This document shows, in pieces, positions 47,204 through 55,965 of a DNA stretch of 64,000 nt. The notes under the pieces were generated by a model. It was not told the origin of the DNA. It made no database searches and saw only the letters and a list, made by a program, of their open reading frames with translations. Position 1 is the stretch's first letter; every line of letters starts with the position of its first letter. The DNA is from Kiritimatiellia bacterium (GTDB taxonomy: Bacteria > Verrucomicrobiota > Kiritimatiellia > JAAZAB01), in contig JAQUMN010000004.1 of assembly GCA_028718125.1 (NCBI GenBank), forward strand, positions 62,001-126,000. Reading direction: 5' to 3'. Made by a program: the position numbers and the translations under genes.

Positions 47204-49069
47204 TCAGGCCAGCACGGACAGGGCGGCGTCAACCCGGCCCATGGGGGCGGAGATCTGAAAGCCGGCCACCGCGTCCGCGATGCGTTCCCGGATTTCGCGG
47301 GCAATCTCGACGCCCATCTTGAGACCGTCTTCCTTGGTGCCGCACTTGCCCATGCGCTGGAGGATGCTTTCCGGCACCACGACCCCGGGCACATGGCGGC
47401 TCATGAATTCCGCGTTCTTGAACGAGAGCAGCGGATAAATCCCGGCCAGGATCGGAATGGTCTTGGGGTGCTTGCGGACCCGGTCCACAAACCGGAGCAG
47501 CGCCTCAACCTCGAACACGGGTTGCGTGAAGGCAAACTCCGCGCCGGCTTCGATCTTCTGAAAGAAGCGGGAAATCTCCCGCTCCATCTCCACGGCCACC
47601 GGGTTGGCGCCAACCCCGATGGCCAGGGCCGTCGGTTGCACGATTGACTGGCCGGCCGCGTCGAACCCGTGATTGAGGTTGTTGACCAGCCGGGCAAGGC
47701 CGATGGAATCCAGATCAAAGACCCCGGTCGCGTCGGGATAGTTGCCCAGCTTGGGCGGGTCGCCGGTAATGAACATCCACGTCTTCAGGCCCAGCGCGTA
47801 AGCGCCCAGGAGATCCGACTGCATGCCGATCAGGTTGCGGTCGCGGCAGCAGTAATGCGGGATGGGCTCGATCTTCAATTCCTTCAACATGGAAAACGCC
47901 GTAGCCACGACGGACATGCGGGCGCTGGCGCGCGGGCCATCGGGGAGGTTGATTGCATCCACGCCGACGGCCTGGCACGCTCGGCACTTGTCAAGAAAAG
48001 CCCGCAGCCCGCCGCCGCTCGAAGGCGGCAGCATCTCGATGGACGTTGCCCGCTGGCCGGACGCCAACTTGGCGGCAAACGCCGACTTTTCCGGGAATGG
48101 GATCGCCGCCGGCATTGGACCAGCGCTTTTACCGGATGCCGGCCCGGACACCGGTTTGGAGGCAATTGCGATGTATTGCTTCACGCCGCTCATGGATTTA
48201 ACGGCCCGCGCGGCCATGCGGATATGGGAGGGGGTCGTGCCGCAACAGCCGCCAACGCCGCGCGCGCCCAATTCAACATAACGCCGGCAGAACTCCGTGA
48301 AGTATTCCGGGCTGTTAAGATAGAGCATCCGGCCGCCGACTTCGCGGGGACCGCCCGCGTTGGGCATGATGACGACAGGCTTGGTGGTGCAGGCAATGAC
48401 GTTTTTCACGGCATAGAAGAGATCCGCTGGTCCGCGTCCGCAATTCAGGCCGATGATATCCACATTCGGATCCGCTTCCAGGCGCCGCGCAAACATCTCT
48501 TCCGGTTTCACTCCGACCGGTTCCAGGGGTTTCGGGATGATGGTAAAAGAGCTCATCACCGGCAGGTTGTGGCGTTTGGCAATTCGAGCAGCCTGCTGGA
48601 GCTGGTCGATGTCAAGAAAGGTCTCGAGGAGCAGCAGGTCGATATCTTCGCCCGCAAGGACGGAAATCTGTTCGTTGAGGACATTGTCAACCTGCGCGAG
48701 GAGTTTGCTCGTTGGCTGCTGATCGGGCGCGAAACAGGGGCCCACGGAGGCCGCCACAAAAACTTTATCTTCGGCCGCCTCCCGGGCCAGGCGCACTGCG
48801 GCGCGGTTGATATCGGCCACGCGGTCGGCTAGTCCATAGGGGGCCAATTTCAGCCGGTTGGCGCCGAAGCTGTTGGTTTCGATGACGTCGGCGCCGGCCT
48901 CGACATATTCCCGGTGAATGCCCAGGATGAGCGGTCCTTGAGTCAGGCACAGTTCGTCGTAGCAGGCATTGAGGAAGATGCCGCGCTGGTAGATCATCGT
49001 CCCCATGGCACCGTCGAACACGAGCGCCCGTTCCCGGATTTGCCGGAGCAGGTTCCGCGACTTTTTCAT
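47204..49069 (-). CDS. Bifunctional homocysteine S-methyltransferase/5,10-methylene-THF reductase
   Basis: The 621-residue protein fuses two one-carbon enzymes. Residues 1-290 form a homocysteine S-methyltransferase (MmuM/MetH-N type: VFDGAMGTMIYQRG; GLNCGRGPADLFY; GARGVGGCCGTTPSHIR, zinc cysteines). Residues about 335-621 form a methylenetetrahydrofolate reductase (TSIEMLPPSSGG with the catalytic Glu; FITGDPPKLGNYPDATGVFD; AEFAFTQPVFEVEALLRFVD). The same architecture is known from YitJ of Bacillus and in PVC genomes. It makes methyl-THF and methionine in one polypeptide. It is single on the minus strand. The 160-bp region downstream carries repeated CTCCTGAATTCTGG-like text, no gene. Confidence 0.93.
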   Translation of the reverse strand: MKKSRNLLRQIRERALVFDGAMGTMIYQRGIFLNACYDELCLTQGPLILGIHREYVEAGADVIETNSFGANRLKLAPYGLADRVADINRAAVRLAREAAEDKVFVAASVGPCFAPDQQPTSKLLAQVDNVLNEQISVLAGEDIDLLLLETFLDIDQLQQAARIAKRHNLPVMSSFTIIPKPLEPVGVKPEEMFARRLEADPNVDIIGLNCGRGPADLFYAVKNVIACTTKPVVIMPNAGGPREVGGRMLYLNSPEYFTEFCRRYVELGARGVGGCCGTTPSHIRMAARAVKSMSGVKQYIAIASKPVSGPASGKSAGPMPAAIPFPEKSAFAAKLASGQRATSIEMLPPSSGGGLRAFLDKCRACQAVGVDAINLPDGPRASARMSVVATAFSMLKELKIEPIPHYCCRDRNLIGMQSDLLGAYALGLKTWMFITGDPPKLGNYPDATGVFDLDSIGLARLVNNLNHGFDAAGQSIVQPTALAIGVGANPVAVEMEREISRFFQKIEAGAEFAFTQPVFEVEALLRFVDRVRKHPKTIPILAGIYPLLSFKNAEFMSRHVPGVVVPESILQRMGKCGTKEDGLKMGVEIAREIRERIADAVAGFQISAPMGRVDAALSVLA

Positions 49070-49186
49070 GGGAACTGATTTTACAAGCCGCTCCCCTCCT
49101 CGTCCAGCATAGAAAAAAGGCGGCTAAGACGCAGCGTCTGATTCCGAAAACATATTATAAATGAAACGCGTCCCCGGTCCTTGAAA

Positions 49187-50095
49187 TCATTTGCGTTTGA
49201 TGAAAGTCCCCTGTTTATATTCCTCAAAAGCAATTTGCAATTCCTCCCGGGTATTCATTACGATGGGGCCATACCAAGCAACGGGTTCGCCAATGGGTTT
49301 GCCGGAAATCAGCAGGAATCGCACGGTATGCGCCTCGGTAAAAACCCTTATCTCGTCGCCGTCATCAAACATGACAATCGTCCCGTTGCCGACAAATGGA
49401 TCGTGTTGTATATCGAAGTAATTGGCTCCTTCCGCTTCGTAAGTGAATGGATTTTTGTCCCTGCAGAAATAGCCTTGGCCATTGATGATGTAAGCGAAGA
49501 CCGTGTGGCCCCGCATCGTGGGGTGTCTGAATTCCGAATGTGCAGGAACCGTAACGTCGATATACTCAGGGTTGATTACAATTCCCCTGACCGGACCCTT
49601 AACGCCGGCCACTTCGCCGGCAATGATCCTGATGGTCGTGCCATTGGGCAGCTTGATTTCGGGTATTTGGCTACTGGCCACGTCTCGATACCGCGGGTCC
49701 ATCATCTTGTCCCGGGCCGGCAAATTGGCCCAGAGCTGAAATCCATACATTTTTTCGTTTGCATCGCCTTTAGGCATTTCCTGGTGGATGATCCCGCTTC
49801 CGGCGGTCATCCACTGTATATCCCCCGAGCGAATAACACCTTTGTTTCCAAGACTATCGCCATGTTCTACGTCTCCAGCCAGGACATAGGTGATTGTTTC
49901 AATCCCGCGATGAGGATGCCAGGGGAACCCTTTTAGATAATGGGCTGGATTATCGGAGCGAAAGTCGTTAAGCAGCAGGAAAGGATCGAACATGGGCACT
50001 TCACTGAATCCAAAAGCCCTTTTCAAGTGAACGCCCGCCCCCTCGATCGTCGGTTTGCTCTTTAGAACTTTCCGGATTTTCCGAATGGCAGGCAT
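49187..50095 (-). CDS. Pirin family bicupin protein
   Basis: Pirins are cupin-fold, iron-binding proteins; some have quercetinase activity and others act as redox-linked cofactors. The 302-residue product has the N-terminal cupin metal set in FPWHPHRGIETITYVLAGDV (His-x-His, Glu) and GSGIIHQEMP (His, Glu), then a conserved second domain. The ATG at 50095 (MPAIRKIRK) is chosen over 50128 because AAGGGGA lies about 8 nt upstream and the family begins there. It is next to a Mrr-like nuclease gene on the same strand, 30 bp away, which may be cotranscribed. Confidence 0.9.
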   Translation of the reverse strand: MPAIRKIRKVLKSKPTIEGAGVHLKRAFGFSEVPMFDPFLLLNDFRSDNPAHYLKGFPWHPHRGIETITYVLAGDVEHGDSLGNKGVIRSGDIQWMTAGSGIIHQEMPKGDANEKMYGFQLWANLPARDKMMDPRYRDVASSQIPEIKLPNGTTIRIIAGEVAGVKGPVRGIVINPEYIDVTVPAHSEFRHPTMRGHTVFAYIINGQGYFCRDKNPFTYEAEGANYFDIQHDPFVGNGTIVMFDDGDEIRVFTEAHTVRFLLISGKPIGEPVAWYGPIVMNTREELQIAFEEYKQGTFIKRK

Positions 50096-50124
50096 AAAAA
50101 CATCCCCTTTTAACTCGGGATTTT

Positions 50125-50529
50125 TCACGGCGCGCCAAGGGCTGTTCTTGTGCCCCCCGGTTGCGATCCCGATTCCACTTTGAATGAGTCAAGCCATTGT
50201 TGGAGAATGGTCCGGTCAATGAGAATGCATTCTGTGCCGCGCGCAAATTCACGGGCATCTTCCGTGAAACTACTATTAGTAACGACCATCGCCTTGGTGC
50301 AGTTGTAGTATTTCATCCCAGCCACAGCGTCATTGACGGCCTTCCTTACGATCTTGTTCTTGGAGCGTTTGACCTGGCCTGCAATCCGTTCCTTGTCCTT
50401 ATGGATGATCATGTCAACGCCATAGTCGCCAGCGTCCCGCAGGTTTCCAACTTCATAGCCCCGTTGCACCAAAAGACTGGCTACAAGTTTTTCAAAAGTC
50501 GATCCGTACATAACGTTCACGGCTGACAT
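50125..50529 (-). CDS. Mrr-like restriction endonuclease domain protein
   Basis: The 134-residue protein is a single PD-(D/E)XK nuclease domain of the Mrr_cat type: TFEKLVASLLVQRGYEVGNL (helix and Glu), DYGVDMIIHKDKERIAGQVK (Asp...Gln-x-Lys catalytic motif), AVAGMKYYNCTKAMVVTNSS and the C-terminal CILIDRTILQQWL. Mrr-type enzymes cut methylated DNA; stand-alone domains also occur as DNA-repair or unidentified nucleases. It lacks the N-terminal winged-helix specificity domain of E. coli Mrr. It lies between pirin and the ArsR-like regulator. No methyltransferase is nearby, so a modification-dependent or housekeeping role is more likely than a classical restriction pair. Confidence 0.85.
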   Translation of the reverse strand: MSAVNVMYGSTFEKLVASLLVQRGYEVGNLRDAGDYGVDMIIHKDKERIAGQVKRSKNKIVRKAVNDAVAGMKYYNCTKAMVVTNSSFTEDAREFARGTECILIDRTILQQWLDSFKVESGSQPGGTRTALGAP

Positions 50530-50797
50530 GTCCGGCGCCGCATTGGAAGCGGCGGCATTCGGGTTGTCTCTGCCAGGGCGCAGGTTGCAATTTCAAGTGC
50601 AAAAGAATGGCCGCTGCAAACTTTCTGCACATGTCTCTTCGCTTGAATAAAACCCGATCATTTCGGTGATATCAATGAAATGATTCATCATTCATTAAAG
50701 CTTATATACTGGTAGTTCTTGATTGCTTTCAATGTATCGCGCGCTCATTTTCTGCCCCCTCTGACCGCTTACGATCTTTCCTTCTCATTTTCCAAAC
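50530..50797. other. AT-rich intergenic region, no gene
   Basis: About 270 bp between the Mrr-like gene and the first 34-bp palindrome contain no supported ORF. The text ATGAAATGATTCATCATTCAT (about 50675-50695) is AT-rich with partial dyad symmetry and could hold the promoter of the Mrr-pirin pair, but I cannot define it. Confidence 0.4.
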
Positions 50798-50831
50798 AAC
50801 ATTCTAACATTCTGCAGAATGTTAGAATGTT
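50798..50831. promoter_or_regulatory. 34-bp palindrome, distal copy, at the regulator gene 3' end
   Basis: The half-site AACATTCTAACATTCT (a direct doubling of AACATTCT) is followed by GC and its exact complement AGAATGTTAGAATGTT. It overlaps the last codons of the ArsR-like gene, so the final Thr-Phe-stop lies in the palindrome. It is nearly identical to the copy at 51110-51143 and is a likely second operator. Confidence 0.75.
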
Positions 50832-51088
50832 CTCATGAACCTCAGGAAGGATCTGCCGTAAGGCGAAAGGGAATGGGCGACCTGGCGGCCGCGGTATTGC
50901 TTGTTCAAAAGGCCGGCCTGAACCAGCGAGCGCGTGTGTTGCGAAATGGTTTTCATGTTGGCGCCAAGCACGCCGGCGAGCTTTTCAACCGTAATGCCGT
51001 CGTTTTGCTCAACGACGCGCAAAATGGCAATGCGCCGATAATTGGCCGCTCCCTTAAAATGCCGCTCCAGTTGTTTTGGTGTTTTCAT
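50822..51088 (-). CDS. ArsR-like winged-helix transcriptional regulator
   Basis: The 88-residue protein is one winged-helix domain: YRRIAILRVVEQNDGITVEK, LAGVLGANMKTISQHTRSLV as the recognition helix, and the wing GLLNKQYRGRQVAHSLSPYG. This is the ArsR/HTH_20 layout. No cysteine or acidic metal-binding box is visible (only one Met-rich segment), so metal sensing is not indicated. Near-identical 34-bp palindromes lie just upstream (51110-51143, between a TTGACA -35 and the gene) and across the stop codon. Autoregulation is therefore very likely. The MATE pump gene is upstream on the same strand and could be its target. Confidence 0.85.
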   Translation of the reverse strand: MKTPKQLERHFKGAANYRRIAILRVVEQNDGITVEKLAGVLGANMKTISQHTRSLVQAGLLNKQYRGRQVAHSLSPYGRSFLRFMRTF

Positions 51089-51109
51089 ATGTGATGCCCA
51101 AGCAAATAT

Positions 51110-51148
51110 AACATTCCAATATTCTGCAGAATGTTAGAATGTTGTCAA
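51110..51148 (-). promoter_or_regulatory. Promoter and 34-bp palindromic operator of the ArsR-like gene
   Basis: On the minus strand a consensus TTGACA (51148-51143) runs directly into AACATTCTAACATTCTGCAG (palindrome 51110-51143, with two mismatches to the distal copy), occupying the -35/-10 spacer. Binding here would block RNA polymerase, the usual ArsR mechanism. The ATG is about 22 bp further. Confidence 0.75.
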
Positions 51149-51303
51149 GAAAGGAAAACGATCGTGTTCGTTACATTCCACGCCGGGGCGGCAATTATTC
51201 GTGTGTAATATCCCCTTCGCCAAGGGGCACCGGTGGGGTCAGGTGCGCGGGCCATAAAAGGCAAATCTGCAAACAACGCGCAACTTTGAGATACGTGCTT
51301 CTC

Positions 51304-52680
51304 TCAGACCGGTAAACGTAAGACGCCGATCGGGTGGGTTTTCCAGCGACCGGTCAGGAACCATCCGGTCACCAGCAGCGCGTGGACCATGATCGCGATC
51401 CCGATGGCCCACCAGATCCCCTGGGTCGCGGGGTGAATAATGCGGGACAAGAAAAAGGCCAGAGGGACCTGCAGGCCCCACAGGCTGATTACCGTGAAGA
51501 TCATCGTGGCCATCGTCTGCCCGGCGCCATCCAGCGCCCGGCCCAGCACAATGGCCAGGGCCACGAAAATGTAGAACGGCGATACGGTGCGCAGATAATT
51601 GGCGCCGACGCTGACGACCTCCGGGTTGTCATCAAACAGGCGCACAAACGGCGGGGCGAATACGATGATCACGGCCGCCGATATCGCCATGATTGCCACG
51701 TCCATGCCCGTCGCCAGCCACGCCGCGGACCGGGATCGGTCCGGCCTCCCGGCTCCAAGGTTCTGGCCGACCATCGTGGCGGCGGCATTTCCAAGCACAA
51801 AAGCCGGCATCAGGATAATCATGTGAAACCGCAGCCCGATGCCATATCCGGCGATCGCGGCGGTCCCACACAGCGCGACGATCCGCATCAGGATCAGCGC
51901 CATCAGGCCGCGGGAGAGCATCTGGCCGGAGCTTGGAATACCGATGCGCATGAGCGTCCAGACCAGGGTCGGCTGGAGCCGCCACTGGCTCGCACGGACA
52001 TGCAGCCCGGAGACGCCGCGTAATAGATAGCCAACAACGAGGCTGGCAGCGATCGCTTGCGAAATCACCGTTGCCCAGGCGGCGCCACGCACTTCCAGGC
52101 GGGGAAATCCCAGGAGGCCGTAGATCAACACCGGGTCGAGCACGATGTTAATAACATTGGCCAACAGCATCGCGAACATCGGCAGCATGGTGTTGCCGAC
52201 CCCCTGCAAGGCGCTGTTACCGATGAACAACACAAAGACCGTGAAACATCCTATGAATGAAATATCAAGATAATCCCGCGCGAGCCGGGTCACGGTTTCA
52301 TCGGCGCCGAGAAGCCGGCAGAGATCGCCGGCAAAAAACCATCCGATAACCCCGGTCGCCACGCCGATCAGGAGCGCAACCAGGAGCGACTGGCCGGCAG
52401 TGTCGGATGCCTCATCCAGCTGCCCGGCGCCGGCGAATCGCGAAACCATGGCAACCGTGCCGGTCGCCGCTCCCATGACGATGGGGAACAGCAACATGAG
52501 AATCGTTCCGCTCATCGCCAGGGCGGCTACCGCATCCGACCCCAGCTTGCCTACCCAGAAGAGATTAATGAGGCTTTGAAAGTTCTGGAGCATGGCGCCG
52601 GCAAACATCGGCCCGGCCAGCTTCATCAGACTTTTTAGAATGGGCCCGGTGGTCAAATCGTTGATATTTCGCTGTTGCAA
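51304..52680 (-). CDS. MATE family efflux transporter
   Basis: The 458-residue protein has twelve helices in two homologous halves of the MATE family (MOP superfamily): GPILKSLMKLAGPMFAGAML, NLFWVGKLGSDAVAALAMSG, ALQGVGNTMLPMFAMLLANV, and second-half GYGIGLRFHMIILMPAFVLG and GRALDGAGQTMATMIFTVIS. MATE pumps export cationic drugs or metabolites using Na+ or H+. The start is TTG at 52680 with AAGGTAGG about 9 nt upstream. It is followed downstream by the ArsR-like regulator gene after about 215 bp, suggesting a regulated efflux unit. The ligand is unknown. Confidence 0.92.
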   Translation of the reverse strand: MQQRNINDLTTGPILKSLMKLAGPMFAGAMLQNFQSLINLFWVGKLGSDAVAALAMSGTILMLLFPIVMGAATGTVAMVSRFAGAGQLDEASDTAGQSLLVALLIGVATGVIGWFFAGDLCRLLGADETVTRLARDYLDISFIGCFTVFVLFIGNSALQGVGNTMLPMFAMLLANVINIVLDPVLIYGLLGFPRLEVRGAAWATVISQAIAASLVVGYLLRGVSGLHVRASQWRLQPTLVWTLMRIGIPSSGQMLSRGLMALILMRIVALCGTAAIAGYGIGLRFHMIILMPAFVLGNAAATMVGQNLGAGRPDRSRSAAWLATGMDVAIMAISAAVIIVFAPPFVRLFDDNPEVVSVGANYLRTVSPFYIFVALAIVLGRALDGAGQTMATMIFTVISLWGLQVPLAFFLSRIIHPATQGIWWAIGIAIMVHALLVTGWFLTGRWKTHPIGVLRLPV

Positions 52681-52740
52681 GACGTACCTACCTTAATTGC
52701 GCGATGCAAAATCAAGACGACAGCTTAAAGTTCCCGGCCA

Positions 52741-53916
52741 TTACAACGCCGGCCATCCAGCAACATGCCGGCGCAGGTCGGCCAGGCGCCGCGTGGCCTC
52801 GCGCAATGTGGCTTCGCGCTTAGCAAAGTGGAAACGGATAAATTGCTGAATCGGCTCGTGGAAGAAACTCGACCCCGGCACCGCCGCCACGCCCACGGTG
52901 CGGGCCAGCCATTCGCAGAAAGCTGTGTCGTCCCGCACCCCGAATTCGGATACGTCCACCATGACATAATAGGCGCCGGCCGGACGGGTATAGCGCAGGC
53001 CGGCCGCATCCAAGCCGGCCAGGAACAGGTCCCGCTTGGCCGTGTAGTCCGCGCGCAACTGCTCATAGTAGGCATCGGGAAAATTCAGCGCGGTCACCGC
53101 CGCCTCCTGGAGCGGGGCCGCGGCCCCAACGGTAAGGAAATCATGCACCTTGCGGACGCCATCAATGATGGCGGCCGGAGCAATCACATAGCCCAACCGC
53201 CAGCCAGTAATGGAATAGGTTTTCGAAAGCGAACTGCAGGAAAGCGTACGCGCAGCCATGCCCGGCAGGGAAGCAAAATAGACGTGCGCGTGGGGCGCAT
53301 AGACGATGTGCTCGTACACTTCGTCGGTGATGACGAACACATCGAACTCCTCCGCCAGGTGTGCGATGGCTTCCAGTTCCAGGCGCGTAAAAACCTTGCC
53401 GGTCGGGTTGGAAGGATTGCATAAAATCAGCGCCTTGGGCCGCTGTTCGAAAGCGCGCCGGAGTTCATCCGGATCGAACCTGAAATCCGGCGGACGCAGC
53501 GGCACATAAATCGGCTCCGCGCCCGCCAGGATCGCATCGGCCCCGTAATTCTCGTAAAACGGCGAAAAGACGATGACCTTATCGCCGGGATTACAGGCCG
53601 TCATCATCGCGGCCATCATCGCTTCCGTGCTGCCGCAGGTTACTACGAGATGCTCATCGGCATCCACGGGGATGCCCATCCACCGGCTCTGCTTGCGGGC
53701 CAGGGCCTGGCGGAAATTGGGCGCGCCCCAAGTGACCGCATACTGGTGCGGCCCGGTGCGGCTGACCTTCTCAAGCGCTGACTGCAATTCGGCGGGCGGA
53801 TCGAAATCCGGAAAACCCTGCGACAGGTTGATGGCCCCGCAGGCATTGGCCACGCGGGTCATCCGGCGGATGACGGATTCGGTAAAATGACTGGTTCGTT
53901 GACTGGTTGACGGCAT
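52741..53916 (-). CDS. Class I/II PLP aminotransferase
   Basis: The 391-residue fold-type I aminotransferase has INLSQGFPDFDPP, TCGSTEAMMAAMMTACNPGD, NPSNPTGKVF, ITDEVYEHIVY and SSLSKTYSITGWRLGY with the PLP lysine. The pattern resembles methionine/kynurenine-type aminotransferases (YbdL, KAT) that use glutamine- or methionine-related keto acids, but specificity is not certain. It lies upstream of the MATE gene on the minus strand, with 60 bp between, and downstream of ettA (24 bp); they may form one transcription unit. Confidence 0.92.
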   Translation of the reverse strand: MPSTSQRTSHFTESVIRRMTRVANACGAINLSQGFPDFDPPAELQSALEKVSRTGPHQYAVTWGAPNFRQALARKQSRWMGIPVDADEHLVVTCGSTEAMMAAMMTACNPGDKVIVFSPFYENYGADAILAGAEPIYVPLRPPDFRFDPDELRRAFEQRPKALILCNPSNPTGKVFTRLELEAIAHLAEEFDVFVITDEVYEHIVYAPHAHVYFASLPGMAARTLSCSSLSKTYSITGWRLGYVIAPAAIIDGVRKVHDFLTVGAAAPLQEAAVTALNFPDAYYEQLRADYTAKRDLFLAGLDAAGLRYTRPAGAYYVMVDVSEFGVRDDTAFCEWLARTVGVAAVPGSSFFHEPIQQFIRFHFAKREATLREATRRLADLRRHVAGWPAL

Positions 53917-53940
53917 AAGCGGACGCCTTAAAGAATTCTG

Positions 53941-55617
53941 TCATTTGTGCGACACGGGACGGAACTGGACCCGATGGGGGCGGTCGGCGGCATCGCCCAG
54001 CAGGCTTCGGCGGTGCTCATGATAGGCATCGTAGTTGCCCTCGAACCACGTTACCCGGCTGTCGCCTTCAAACGCCAGGATGTGGGTCGCCACGCGGTCC
54101 AGGAACCAGCGGTCGTGGCTGACCACCACCGCGCAGCCGCCAAAATTGGTTATGGCTTCCTCGAGCGCGCGCAGGGTGTTGACATCGAGGTCGTTGGTCG
54201 GCTCATCCAAAAGCAAAAGATTGCCGCCGCCCCGCAGGAGCTTGGCCAGATGCACCCGGTTACGCTCGCCGCCCGAGAGCTGGCCGACGCGCTTCTGCTG
54301 GTCACTACCCTTGAAATTGAATCTCCCGCAGTAGGCGCGCCCGTTCATCTGCCGCCCGCCCAAGTCCAGGAATTCCAATCCGCCGGTAATTTCCTCGTAA
54401 ATCGTGTGGTTGGGATCGAGGGTTTCGCGGCTCTGATCCACGTGCGCGGGCACCACCGTCGCGCCCACGGACAGGCGCCCGGAAGTCACCGGCTCCTGGC
54501 CGAGGATCATGCGAAACAACGTGGTCTTGCCGGCGCCGTTGCCGCCGATCACACCCACGATGCCGCCGCGGGGCAGGTCAAAATTGACGTCCTCCATGAG
54601 CAAGCGCTCGCCGAAGGACTTGCTGACGGCTTCGGCGCGCACAACCAGATCGCCGAGCCGGGGCCCCGGCGGGATCTGGATCTCCAGGGAATCCTCGCGC
54701 GTATCCACCTGCTGGCCGGCCAACTCTTCGTAGCGTTTCAGGCGGGCTTTGCCCTTGGCTCGCCGTCCCGACGGGTTCATCCGCACCCAACTCAATTCCT
54801 GCTCCAGCAATTTGCGCCGGGAGCTGGCCTGTTTGCTCTCGCGTTCCATCTGGGCCTGTTTCTGCTCCAGCCAGCTCTCGTAATTGCCCTTATAAGGATA
54901 CGCATGGCCGCCATCAAGCTCCAGGATCCAGCCGGTCACGTTGTTAAGGAAGTACCGGTCGTGCGTCACCACCACCACCGTGCCCTTGAACTTCTGCAGA
55001 TAGGCCTCGAGCCAGGCAACCGATTCCGCGTCCAGATGATTGGTGGGTTCATCGAGCAACAGCGCGTCCGGGTTGGAAATCAGCAGGCGGCAAAGCGCCA
55101 CCCGGCGCTTTTCGCCGCCGGAGAGCTTGGCCACCGCGGCCTCGCCCGGCGGCAGGCGCAGGGCATCCATGGCCAGTTCCACGTTGTGGTCGAGTTCCCA
55201 GAGATCATGCCGGTCAATCAGGTCCTGGAGCCGGCCCAGTTCGTTGTTGAGTTTTTCCGATTCCGCCGCCGTCGGCTTGGCGCCGAGCCGGTCGCAGACT
55301 TCATCATACTGCTTGGTAATGGCGCGCTCACCGACGATGCCCTCCTCGACGATCTCGGCCACGGTCTTGGCGGGGTCCAGCTGTGGCTCCTGGGGCAGGT
55401 GCCCCATTTTGATGCCTTTGGCTACGTAGACATCGCCCATCACCTCCGTATCCAGGCCGCCGATGATTTTGAGCAGGGATGATTTGCCCGAGCCGTTGGC
55501 GCCGATGACGCCGATCTTGGCGCCGAAGTAGAACGCCAGGGTGATATCGTCCAGGACGTTCACGCGGTTGTACTGCTTGGTGACCCGCTGTAATGTGAAT
55601 ATGTATTCGCCGGCCAT
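53941..55617 (-). CDS. ettA: Energy-dependent translational throttle protein EttA (ABC-F)
   Basis: EttA is a soluble ABC-F ATPase that binds the ribosomal E site and gates entry to elongation by ATP/ADP ratio. The 558-residue protein has two nucleotide-binding domains: [44 protein letters not shown] in the first and [45 protein letters not shown] in the second. An arm insertion in the first domain and a linker rich in charged residues ([20 protein letters not shown]) lie between. Length and the start [14 protein letters not shown] fit EttA closely. The aminotransferase gene follows. Confidence 0.95.
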   Translation of the reverse strand: MAGEYIFTLQRVTKQYNRVNVLDDITLAFYFGAKIGVIGANGSGKSSLLKIIGGLDTEVMGDVYVAKGIKMGHLPQEPQLDPAKTVAEIVEEGIVGERAITKQYDEVCDRLGAKPTAAESEKLNNELGRLQDLIDRHDLWELDHNVELAMDALRLPPGEAAVAKLSGGEKRRVALCRLLISNPDALLLDEPTNHLDAESVAWLEAYLQKFKGTVVVVTHDRYFLNNVTGWILELDGGHAYPYKGNYESWLEQKQAQMERESKQASSRRKLLEQELSWVRMNPSGRRAKGKARLKRYEELAGQQVDTREDSLEIQIPPGPRLGDLVVRAEAVSKSFGERLLMEDVNFDLPRGGIVGVIGGNGAGKTTLFRMILGQEPVTSGRLSVGATVVPAHVDQSRETLDPNHTIYEEITGGLEFLDLGGRQMNGRAYCGRFNFKGSDQQKRVGQLSGGERNRVHLAKLLRGGGNLLLLDEPTNDLDVNTLRALEEAITNFGGCAVVVSHDRWFLDRVATHILAFEGDSRVTWFEGNYDAYHEHRRSLLGDAADRPHRVQFRPVSHK

Positions 55618-55663
55618 GGTGATTTCGTAATATGGTTATGCTATGTTTTTTGCGTATTCCACC

Positions 55664-55892
55664 AGCAACGTAGCGCATTTCGTTCGCAACGGGCGCGTCA
55701 TTTTGCCTCGTCTGCGGACTTCCCGATCTCGCGCATACACATGTATAGCGCATCGCTCGGCGCGCCCTCATCCGAAGCAAACTGGCGTGTCCGTTGCGAA
55801 CCACGGCCAGAGCCGTGGACGCGAAATGCGTTCCGTGGTCACATCCGCCTTCGTCCCGATACCCGCCTAAACGGCGTGACCGGGACTACGGC
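55664..55892 (-). repeat. Dispersed repeat family B, copy 3, diverged, reverse orientation
   Basis: The minus strand aligns block by block with copies 1 and 2: CGGTCACGCCGTTT, GGGTATCGGGACGAAG, CGCCAGTTTGCTTCGGATG, GGGCGCGCCGAGCGATGC and the central hairpin GCGCTATACATGTGTATGCG. Ends are TGCGAACGAAATGCGCTA-like and its opposite. It fills the 350-bp gap between ettA and typA, which has no gene. Confidence 0.78.
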
Positions 55893-55965
55893 GGACAAGT
55901 CGTGTTGTGCCCAACGCGAGGAAAAAAATCCGTGTTCATCCGTTGTTAAAAATGATTTTGTCTCG

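Noticed and set aside
50125-50529. Restriction-modification or anti-phage island
   Set aside because: A lone Mrr domain without methyltransferase, helicase or other defence genes nearby does not justify a defence-island call.
53947-55482. 511-aa plus-strand ORF
   Set aside because: Exact antisense shadow of ettA in high-GC DNA.
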